From assembly GCA_030632745.1 (NCBI GenBank), contig DAOVUE010000156.1, forward strand, positions 1 to 5,217: DNA of 5,217 nucleotides, in the 5' to 3' direction. A model generated the notes under the pieces. It did not search any database and had not been told where the DNA came from. It saw only the letters and a list, made by a program, of their open reading frames with translations. Shown piece after piece: positions 1-5,217 of the stretch; the stretch's first letter is position 1; every line of letters begins with the position of its first letter. A program made the translations under genes and the position numbers. The stretch comes from Pseudomonadota bacterium (lineage in GTDB: Bacteria; Pseudomonadota; Gammaproteobacteria; GRL18).

Positions 1-153
1 CATCCGGTTAATTTTTATCAGGATTCAATTGATGGATTTGATAAGGAAGGTAATAAAAATGCCTTTTTATCAGGGGTTTCTGCCCGGGCCACTCGAGATC
101 TTAAAGTAATATCCCGATATTATGCTGGAACCATTACGATTAATGTTAAATAA
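1..153 (+). CDS. 3' end of an unrecognised gene, possibly a secreted beta-rich protein
   Basis: Reading frame 1 is open from the window edge to a TAA at 151-153, giving the last 50 residues of a protein whose start lies outside the window. The visible part is hydrophilic (many D, N, K, G) and ends in alternating polar and hydrophobic residues, YYAGTITINVK. That pattern resembles the last beta strand of Ig-like, fimbrial or other surface proteins, but it is a fold impression and not a family match. No catalytic motif is visible. The gene ends 41 bp before the first caspase gene on the same strand, so it could be the upstream member of the same operon. Fifty open codons in AT-rich DNA give modest support for coding, and the frame could be fortuitous. 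Function unknown. Confidence 0.5.
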   Translation, partial: HPVNFYQDSIDGFDKEGNKNAFLSGVSARATRDLKVISRYYAGTITINVK

Positions 154-194
154 ACCCGCATAGGGCTTCAAATTAAAGTGGTTAATATTAAAAA

Positions 195-2009
195 ATGAAT
201 CTCATAGTCATACTGATAACGCTGCTGTTTATTTCTTCTAATCCTGTATTCGCGGAGCCTTATGCCTTATTAGTTGGAGTGAGTGAATATGAAAATCCAG
301 CTTATAATCTGCAAGGCCCTGAAAATGATATTAATTCATTAAGAAAAACACTAATTCAAAGATGGGGTTTTTCAAATAAAAATATCACCCTCCTGAAAAA
401 TAAACAGGCGACACGAAGCAATATTATAAAATCACTGAAAAAATACTCTGAGCAGCTGACAGAAAAGGATTATTTCGTATTTTTTTTCTCAGGCCATGGT
501 ACTAGTCGTTATGATCTGTGTAATGGAAATAAAAGCTTATCCTATGAGACTGGGGCTTTAGTGCCTTATGATATAAATAATCCCGCAGGTTTGTTTGTGA
601 CTAAAAATGATTTACGTCCTTATCTTGAAAAAATGGATGATAAAGGAGTGAATGGTATGGGACTTATTGATGCTTGTTTTTCAGGTAATAGTTATCGTAG
701 TATAAATTCAGCAGCAAATAATAAATTCAGCTATCGTTATGCAAAGCTGCCCCGCTATAAACGTTCAAAAAAACAGTGTCGTAATGAATCAATAAATAAT
801 AATGAAGCAGAAATACTGTCTTACCCCTACAAAAATTTTGTTTTTATGACCGCATCCTCTGCTCATGAAAAAGCATTGGACCTGGATGCAAATCTGCAGC
901 AATATTCATTTGGAAAAATACCTCATGGTGCCTTCACAAGCTCAGTTCTATTTGCTCTTAATAATAATAAACCACAGACTCATGAATCTTTTTTTATGGA
1001 TGTAGAGCAGATGATGTCATCCATCCCAAGTGTTAATCATAGTCCGCTGTTATTTCCTGATGAAGATGTTGCTTATGAAAAAAATGAACAATTATTTCCA
1101 GCTGATTATTTATACAATAAAAATTTATTCAATAAACCTGCACCTGAATCTGAACCTGAACCCGAACTTGAATCTGAACAAGAAAACACAGGATATGAAT
1201 TTGTTAATACTCAAACACTTACTATTAGTATCCCGAAACAATTTAACTTATTACAAGCTATAGTTAAAAAAACACACGGTTTGTTTTTAAACAATGAATC
1301 AACACATCAAACTCCTGACTATAGTGTGTCTGTTGATCCCTATAAGCCGTCGCGGTTAAATTTAATGGATATTCATAATATCCCGTTGTTTATCTCCGCT
1401 GCCGGGTCTTTGACTGCATCGGAAAGAGAAATGGCAGGAGTGTTAAGGCAGCAATACTGGTTGAGCCAATTCAGAAAGGTGAGTAATCCGCAACAGCCTT
1501 TTGATGTTCGAATTAGAACTGCAAAAGATATTAATAGTGCACATTTGGCCAGTTTGCCGAACAACTGCAAAATATTTCAGTCTGCTGATGTTCGTTATAC
1601 AGCGAGCTATCAAAGCACCAATGAAACCTTTATCGAATGTGATGTTTTGCAACTCAGTGTCAAAGTTGAGAAAAAATCTTTTCTAGTGGTTCTTGATTTA
1701 AATGCAAAGGGTCATTTTACTTTATTATACCCTTATTCGAATAGAGACAAGCAGAAGATTACTGCAGGTAATGCATTTAGTTTTTATAGTACAGTAGAAA
1801 AACCTTTTGGTACTGATTCCATTGTTGTATTTGCTTTTTCTTCTGCACAAGATCCTTTATATAAGAAAATAGTAATACAGCAGCGGAACAATAAGGATTC
1901 AGTTATTAAACCGGGAAGTTTTCTACACCAGAATATTGTGCAGCGTTTTATGATTCCAGATGGGCGTCATGCTCAGCATATTAAAAATATTGTCACGATA
2001 GAAAAATAG
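195..2009 (+). CDS. Secreted caspase-like protease (peptidase C14) with DUF4384-like C-terminal domain
   Basis: This is a 604-residue predicted cysteine protease of the caspase/metacaspase clan. Residues 1-20 form a Sec signal peptide with probable cleavage after VFA, so the protein should be exported. The caspase fold follows (about 22-290). It starts with YALLVGVSEY, has the catalytic His101 in FFFSGHGT and Cys161 in LIDACFSG, and a p10-like half with FVFMTASSA and GAFTSSVLFAL. A basic insert (about 165-205, with RYKRSKKQCR) separates the halves and could be an autoprocessing linker. A Pro/Glu spacer (315-330) leads to a C-terminal domain (about 340-600). Its part around LQLSVKVEKKSFLVVLDLN, HFTLLYPYSN, ITAGNAF and PFGTDSIVVFAFSS fits DUF4384, a domain often attached to bacterial caspase-like or kinase proteins. 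An in-frame TAA at 183-185 makes the 195 ATG the earliest ATG start. The Shine-Dalgarno sequence is weak. The catalytic dyad is intact, so activity is likely, but the substrate is unknown. Confidence 0.9.
   Translation: MNLIVILITLLFISSNPVFAEPYALLVGVSEYENPAYNLQGPENDINSLRKTLIQRWGFSNKNITLLKNKQATRSNIIKSLKKYSEQLTEKDYFVFFFSGHGTSRYDLCNGNKSLSYETGALVPYDINNPAGLFVTKNDLRPYLEKMDDKGVNGMGLIDACFSGNSYRSINSAANNKFSYRYAKLPRYKRSKKQCRNESINNNEAEILSYPYKNFVFMTASSAHEKALDLDANLQQYSFGKIPHGAFTSSVLFALNNNKPQTHESFFMDVEQMMSSIPSVNHSPLLFPDEDVAYEKNEQLFPADYLYNKNLFNKPAPESEPEPELESEQENTGYEFVNTQTLTISIPKQFNLLQAIVKKTHGLFLNNESTHQTPDYSVSVDPYKPSRLNLMDIHNIPLFISAAGSLTASEREMAGVLRQQYWLSQFRKVSNPQQPFDVRIRTAKDINSAHLASLPNNCKIFQSADVRYTASYQSTNETFIECDVLQLSVKVEKKSFLVVLDLNAKGHFTLLYPYSNRDKQKITAGNAFSFYSTVEKPFGTDSIVVFAFSSAQDPLYKKIVIQQRNNKDSVIKPGSFLHQNIVQRFMIPDGRHAQHIKNIVTIEK
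1143..1184 (+). repeat. Degenerate hexanucleotide tandem repeat encoding an (X-Glu)7 linker
   Basis: Seven consecutive hexamers of the form NNNGAA (CCTGAA, TCTGAA, CCTGAA, CCCGAA, CTTGAA, TCTGAA, CAAGAA) encode residues 317-330 of the first caspase-like protein as P/S/L/Q alternating with Glu. The unit is a multiple of three, so gain or loss of units would change linker length without a frameshift. The stretch lies between the caspase fold and the DUF4384-like domain and probably acts as an extended, acidic, flexible spacer. Confidence 0.8.
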
Positions 2010-2013
2010 AAAT

Positions 2014-2019
2014 AGTGGA
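2014..2019 (+). promoter_or_regulatory. Weak ribosome binding site that favours the ATG at 2024
   Basis: AGTGGA lies 4 nt before the ATG at 2024 and contains the GGA core of a Shine-Dalgarno sequence. The alternative in-frame start is the GTG at 2015-2017, which lies inside this motif and has no purine-rich site of its own upstream. This, plus the typical MKK signal-peptide start at 2024, favours the ATG. The spacing is shorter than usual, so the assignment is tentative. Confidence 0.3.
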
Positions 2020-2023
2020 AATT

Positions 2024-2911
2024 ATGAAAAAGGTTATAGTTCTCATACTCTTTTTTACGACATGTTCAGTAATGTCGCAAACTGCTCAGGCTCAGTTTAA
2101 TTGTTCTATTGAACAGGTTTTGCATATAAAAAACCAGGCATCACTGACATTGACAGAAAAACAACAAAAATTTAAAATATTTATACGCCAATGCAGACAA
2201 TATAAAAGAGCAGCCTCTGCTGCACTGGCGGATCTTTATTTTTTGCAGCAGGACTATAACAATGCAAGAAAATACTTTACCGAAGCTTATCAGACTCTAA
2301 GCGGCATTGAACCCATTAATAGTGATGAAATGAAGGCTGAATATGCCTTATCATTACATTTTCTGAATCTTCAGGTCGCCAAATCACATGATATTTTTTT
2401 ACAATTGCGAGATAAATACCATGATGATTTGCCGGTAAATTTAAATGCTCTATATAGCCGCTACAAAATATCATTGTCCAGGCAAATAATACATCAGGAT
2501 TTGCTGCTGGCAGCACTATCTTCCAGCAGAAGTTTTAAAAATCTGGTTATTTGTCCATCTATTAATGTAACTATCAACTTTGATTATAATAGCACTAAAA
2601 TAAGTCCTGATAGTAGAGTGCAAATTCAAGAGATTCGAAATGCTCTAATGGCAGCAGAATTATCCGAAAAAGGCTATCAATATGAGTTGATTGGACATAC
2701 TGATATACGGGGTGATAAAGACTATAATCAAATTCTTTCTGAAAAACGAGCCATGGCAGTTAAAACTTCACTGCTTCAGTTAGAGCCCTCTCTGAAACAC
2801 AGTCTATCTGCTTTAGGAAAAGGTGAAAGTGATATAGAACTGGGTGGTAATACTGAAGAAATCCACCGGGTAAACCGCCGGGTAGAAATTCGTATCGCTT
2901 GTGATAATTAA
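2024..2911 (+). CDS. Exported OmpA-domain protein with TPR-like N-terminal helices
   Basis: This predicted periplasmic protein of 295 residues should bind peptidoglycan. A signal peptide covers residues 1-23 (MKKVIVLILFF..., cleavage probably after AQA). A Cys at 14 sits in a poor lipobox context, so a lipoprotein is unlikely. Residues about 63-170 are helical, and 65-93 (ALADLYFLQQDYNNARKYF) look like one TPR hairpin. The C-terminal OmpA domain runs from about 180 to 292. It starts with INFDYNST, carries GHTDIRG with Asp227 and SEKRAMAV with Arg242, which match the meso-diaminopimelate-binding Asp and Arg of OmpA/Pal domains, and ends with NRRVEIRI. There is no room for an OmpA beta-barrel. 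The gene starts 14 bp after the first caspase stop codon, which implies co-transcription and perhaps a shared complex. The start could instead be GTG 2015 (three more residues), but ATG fits the signal peptide better. An anchoring or scaffold role is inferred. Confidence 0.88.
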   Translation: MKKVIVLILFFTTCSVMSQTAQAQFNCSIEQVLHIKNQASLTLTEKQQKFKIFIRQCRQYKRAASAALADLYFLQQDYNNARKYFTEAYQTLSGIEPINSDEMKAEYALSLHFLNLQVAKSHDIFLQLRDKYHDDLPVNLNALYSRYKISLSRQIIHQDLLLAALSSSRSFKNLVICPSINVTINFDYNSTKISPDSRVQIQEIRNALMAAELSEKGYQYELIGHTDIRGDKDYNQILSEKRAMAVKTSLLQLEPSLKHSLSALGKGESDIELGGNTEEIHRVNRRVEIRIACDN

Positions 2912-2976
2912 TTTAATGTTTTCCAAGTTTAATAATATTTTAATAATACAACTAAAGTGATTTTTAAAACAGCATT
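2912..2976 (+). other. AT-rich spacer before the second caspase gene, possible weak promoter
   Basis: This 65-bp gap is the longest between the three main genes and is very AT-rich. TAATAT at 2933-2938 would serve as a -10 element, but no convincing -35 hexamer sits 16-18 bp upstream. There is no stem-loop with a T-run that would end transcription after the OmpA gene. TAAAGTG at 2953-2959 recurs upstream of the first caspase gene at 174-180. A secondary promoter is possible but not demonstrated. Confidence 0.25.
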
Positions 2977-4932
2977 ATGAAAAAAATCCATTTTATCCTA
3001 TTGTTCTTGTTTATCAGCCAGCTTATATCTCAAACACTGATGGCTGGTCAACAGCGGATTGCATTGGTGATTGGTAATGGCGATTATAAAACCAATCCTT
3101 TGAGTAATCCGGTTAATGATGCTCATCTAATGGCTGACAATCTCAAAAAACTGGGCTTTGAGGTTATTTTAAAAACTGATGCCAGCCAGCAAATTATGGA
3201 TGATGCCATAGAGCAATTGGGTCGAAAATTAGAACAGGGTGGAGTGGGGCTGTTTTTTTATGCAGGTCATGCTATGCAGTCTAAAGGGCGTAATTATCTG
3301 ATACCGGTAGGTTCCCGCTTACAGCGTGAAAAAGATTTAAAATACAAAGCAGTCGATAGCGGCATGGTGCTGGATGAAATGAGTAATGCCCATAATGGCT
3401 TAAATATTGTGATATTTGATGCTTGTCGAGATAATCCTCTGAGCCGGAAATTTCGCACTGCCAGTCGTGGACTGAGTCGTTTAGATAACACTCTTACCGG
3501 CTTATTACTGGCTTATTCCACCGCGCCGGGAACAGTGGCGTCTGATGGAGATGGTAAAAACAGTCCTTATACAAAAGCACTGGTTAAAGCTATGAATCAA
3601 CCGGGCTTGCCATTAGAGATGGTTTTTAAAGAGACCTTAAAACAGGTCAAAAAAACCACCCGGGGCAAACAAATCCCATGGTTTAACTCCTCTGTTGAAG
3701 GCGACTTCTACTTTATAGAAAGTCAAAATAACTTGCAGACAGCGGTTCAAGTCGCCAGTGCTGAGCTGGATACAGCAGACAGTCATGAGCATGAGTTTTG
3801 GAATGATGTTAAATCCGACCCGTCTAAAGAAATGTATGAGGCTTACTTAGAGAATTATCCTGATGGGCACTATACCCCGATAGTTCAAATAAAACTAAAG
3901 AAGCTGCTGATCAGAACGAGTCAGCTGCAGGAAAAGACGGGAAAAGTGACTATCCGCTCTAATGTGTATAATGACAAAGTAATGATTAACGGCGAAGCCA
4001 GGGGATCAACCCGCCTTGACCTGACTTTAAAAGCAGGTCCTTATGCAGTGGAAGTAAGCAAAGCAGGTTATGAGACCTGGGTGCACAATATGCAAGTACA
4101 ATCAGGCAGTGAACAGGTTATTTATGCCCGATTAATGAGACAGGAAAACTCTCTGCCTGCAAGTCGTCCTGATTCAAGTTCCTATCTTACAAGCTATCAT
4201 ACAAGTGGTTCGAACACTATAGAAGAGCGTGTCACCGGTATGGAGCTGATTAAAGTCCCCTCAGGCTGTTTTCAGATGGGCTCTAATAAGGGTGATTTTG
4301 ATGAAAAACCAGTACACAAAGTGTGCATTACCCAGGATTATTATCTGGGTAAATATGAAGTAACTCAGGGACAGTGGCAGGCAATTATGGGCAATAATCC
4401 TTCCAGGTTTAAAAAAGGTAGGCATCATCCGGTAGAGGATGTGAGCTGGAATGATGTGCAGACATTTATCCGCAAACTGAATGCAAGGACAGGACATCGC
4501 TATCGTTTACCTACAGAAGCAGAATGGGAATATGCCTGCCGCAGTGGTGGAAAAAATCAGACATATTGTGGCGGAAATAATCTGTCCAGCTATGGCTGGT
4601 ATGGAGAGGATTGGGATAAAGGGCATCATAGTGTTGGAGGAAAGTCTCCCAATGCTTTAGGCTTATACGATATGAGCGGCAATGTGTATGAGTGGGTGCA
4701 GGACTGGCATGTTTATGACTACTATAAAAACAGCCCCACAGATAATCCCATGGGTCCGGCAGACGGCTCCAGCCGTGTTGCTCGTGGCGGCAACTGGCAT
4801 GGATCCGGTCCTGACAGCCGTCGTCGAACCGGGCATAATGCCAGAAAATCCAGAGCAGTGAATCGCTCCGGATTTCGGCCTGATTTGCGTTTCAATGACA
4901 TGGGCTTCCGCCTGGCCAGGAGCTCTTATTAG
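2977..4932 (+). CDS. Secreted caspase-like protease fused to PEGA and FGE-sulfatase/SUMF1-like domains
   Basis: This is a 651-residue multidomain exported protein. Residues 1-23 are a signal peptide (cleavage probably after LMA). The caspase fold (about 25-248) has RIALVIGNGDY, catalytic His98 in FFYAGHAMQ, NYLIPV, Cys150 in IFDACRDNP, LLLAYSTAPGTVASDG and SPYTKAL, which is the usual pattern of proteobacterial C14 proteins. Residues 270-312 hold the FW...AYLENYPDGHY helical segment often found after such domains. A PEGA domain follows at about 321-388 (GKVTIRSNVYND, GPYAVEVSKAGYETW). Residues about 420-648 form an FGE-sulfatase/SUMF1-like domain: GMELIKVPSGCFQMGS, YYLGKYEVTQGQW, RLPTEAEWEYACR, GLYDMSGNVYEWVQDW, RVARGGNW and DMGFRLAR. 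The cysteines expected after RGG-W in true FGE are replaced (His608-Gly609, Ser615), so formylglycine synthesis is unlikely and a binding role more plausible. In-frame TAA at 2965 sets ATG 2977 as the first ATG start. No clear Shine-Dalgarno sequence is visible. Confidence 0.92.
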   Translation: MKKIHFILLFLFISQLISQTLMAGQQRIALVIGNGDYKTNPLSNPVNDAHLMADNLKKLGFEVILKTDASQQIMDDAIEQLGRKLEQGGVGLFFYAGHAMQSKGRNYLIPVGSRLQREKDLKYKAVDSGMVLDEMSNAHNGLNIVIFDACRDNPLSRKFRTASRGLSRLDNTLTGLLLAYSTAPGTVASDGDGKNSPYTKALVKAMNQPGLPLEMVFKETLKQVKKTTRGKQIPWFNSSVEGDFYFIESQNNLQTAVQVASAELDTADSHEHEFWNDVKSDPSKEMYEAYLENYPDGHYTPIVQIKLKKLLIRTSQLQEKTGKVTIRSNVYNDKVMINGEARGSTRLDLTLKAGPYAVEVSKAGYETWVHNMQVQSGSEQVIYARLMRQENSLPASRPDSSSYLTSYHTSGSNTIEERVTGMELIKVPSGCFQMGSNKGDFDEKPVHKVCITQDYYLGKYEVTQGQWQAIMGNNPSRFKKGRHHPVEDVSWNDVQTFIRKLNARTGHRYRLPTEAEWEYACRSGGKNQTYCGGNNLSSYGWYGEDWDKGHHSVGGKSPNALGLYDMSGNVYEWVQDWHVYDYYKNSPTDNPMGPADGSSRVARGGNWHGSGPDSRRRTGHNARKSRAVNRSGFRPDLRFNDMGFRLARSSY

Positions 4933-4962
4933 ATTTTGTTATGGTATTAGATTTTGTTATGG
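4927..4962 (+). repeat. Perfect 18-bp tandem duplication spanning the stop codon
   Basis: TATTAGATTTTGTTATGG occurs twice in direct succession (4927-4944 and 4945-4962) with no mismatch. The first copy contains the last Tyr codon and the TAG stop of the caspase-PEGA-FGE gene. Because the unit is 18 bp, the second copy repeats Tyr-TAG in the same frame, so readthrough would add only six residues (ILLWY preceded by the recoded stop). It looks like a recent slippage or repair duplication. Confidence 0.9.
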
Positions 4963-5042
4963 GTTGATATTTGAGCCTAAATAAATCAGTTAAATTTACT
5001 GAAAAGTTCTTTTATTTACATCTCTGGAGGTACTTGCAAAAT

Positions 5043-5171
5043 TCCGTCATTCCCGCATTCCCCTGCATTCGCCAGGGGCAAGCTTTAAGCGGGAATCCAA
5101 ACTCCGTCATTCCCGCATTTTTAAGCGGGAATCCAAACTCCGTCATTCCCGCATTTTTAAGCGGGAATCCA
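5043..5171 (+). repeat. Three tandem hairpin repeats of the CGTCATTCCCGC type
   Basis: Three units start with TCCGTCATTCCCGC and end with GCGGGAATCCA. Unit 1 is 5043-5102 (60 bp), unit 2 is 5103-5138 (36 bp) and unit 3 is 5139-5171, identical to unit 2 until it diverges after 5171. Each unit has a perfect 8-bp stem ATTCCCGC/GCGGGAAT (5049-5056 with 5089-5096, 5109-5116 with 5125-5132, 5145-5152 with 5161-5168). In units 2 and 3 the loop is ATTTTTAA. Unit 1 has a longer 32-nt loop with a nested 6-bp stem, CCCCTG 5060-5065 with CAGGGG 5073-5078. Such elements are dispersed intergenic repeats in many gammaproteobacteria. Five T residues follow unit 3 at 5174-5178, so it might weakly terminate transcription of the operon, but the T-run is not directly at the stem. 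Confidence 0.85.
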
Positions 5172-5198
5172 TGTTTTTGATTTTAAACCTTTGATTTC

Positions 5199-5217
5199 TG
5201 GATCTCTGCCTTCGCCA
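5199..5217 (+). repeat. Possible start of another arm of the same dispersed repeat, cut by the window edge
   Basis: The last bases, CTGGATCTCTGCCTTCGCC, resemble the TGGATCCCTGCCTTCGC... arm that often accompanies CGTCATTCC elements, where it leads into a GGAATGACG end. The sequence stops here, so the pairing partner and the real end cannot be seen. If correct, the whole block from 5043 onward would be a MITE-like element bounded by inverted CGTCATTCC/GGAATGACG termini. This is pattern recognition only. Confidence 0.4.

Noticed and set aside
160..194. Promoter directly before the first caspase gene
   Set aside because: TAATAT at 183-188 could be a -10 element, but there is no matching -35 and it would leave only a few bases before the ATG. 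The operon promoter may lie upstream of the window.
1373..1652. Minus-strand open frames inside the first caspase gene
   Set aside because: Short frames overlapping a well-supported gene, without ribosome binding sites or recognisable domains.
2015..2023. GTG start for the OmpA-domain gene
   Set aside because: It would add M-E-I before a typical MKK signal peptide and has no upstream ribosome binding site. The ATG at 2024 fits better, though GTG is not excluded.
195..4932. Classical CBASS, type III CRISPR caspase or gasdermin defence operon
   Set aside because: No cyclase, Cas, CHAT, gasdermin or nucleotide-sensing domain is present, and all three proteins carry export signals, which does not fit those cytoplasmic systems.
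5043..5171. CRISPR array (36-bp repeats)
   Set aside because: Units are directly adjacent with no unique spacers, and the repeats are almost wholly the hairpin itself.
5145..5178. Strong intrinsic terminator for the operon
   Set aside because: The stem is GC-rich but the T-run starts 5 nt after it and is only five long. The identical hairpins without T-runs nearby point to a dispersed repeat; any terminator role would be incidental.
4971..5180. Open frame with TTG start ending in a repeated NSVIPAFLSGNP peptide
   Set aside because: It is produced by the 36-bp hairpin repeats, whose length is a multiple of three. It has no ribosome binding site, a weak start and palindromic content, so it is not a gene.

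Overview
The window looks like an AT-rich gammaproteobacterial chromosome fragment. The evidence is indirect: Gram-negative envelope proteins (Sec signal peptides, an OmpA-type peptidoglycan-binding domain) and, at the right edge, hairpin repeats of the CGTCATTCCCGC...GCGGGAATCCA type. Such repeats are common between genes in many free-living gammaproteobacteria, including methane- and sulfur-oxidising groups, though they also occur elsewhere. No marker gene fixes the genus.

Layout, all on the + strand: (1) 1-153, the 3' end of an unrecognised gene with a beta-strand-like C-terminus; (2) 195-2009, a secreted caspase-like (peptidase C14) protein with a Pro/Glu linker and a DUF4384-like C-terminal domain; (3) 2024-2911, a secreted protein with TPR-like helices and a C-terminal OmpA domain that keeps the diaminopimelate-binding Asp and Arg; (4) 2977-4932, a second secreted caspase-like protein carrying a PEGA domain and an FGE-sulfatase/SUMF1-type domain; (5) 4933-5217, a non-coding stretch with an 18-bp tandem duplication over the stop codon of gene 4, then three hairpin repeats in tandem and what may be the start of another element arm. 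No tRNA, rRNA, transposase, CRISPR array or reverse transcriptase gene is visible.

Genes 2-4 have short spacers (14 and 65 bp) and are probably one transcription unit, possibly with a secondary promoter before gene 4. All three begin with a predicted signal peptide, so the cassette should act in the periplasm or at the cell surface. This sets it apart from the cytoplasmic caspase/CHAT proteases of CRISPR, CBASS or gasdermin defence. The working model is inference: the OmpA protein anchors the complex to peptidoglycan, and the two proteases, each tied to a different ligand-binding or scaffold domain (DUF4384 or PEGA+FGE-like), sense or process envelope or extracellular targets.

The FGE-like domain lacks the active-site cysteines of true formylglycine-generating enzymes. 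It ends in an Arg/Asn/Gly-rich GFR segment of the kind that diversity-generating retroelements mutate in other genomes, so the flanking DNA should be checked for a template repeat and reverse transcriptase.
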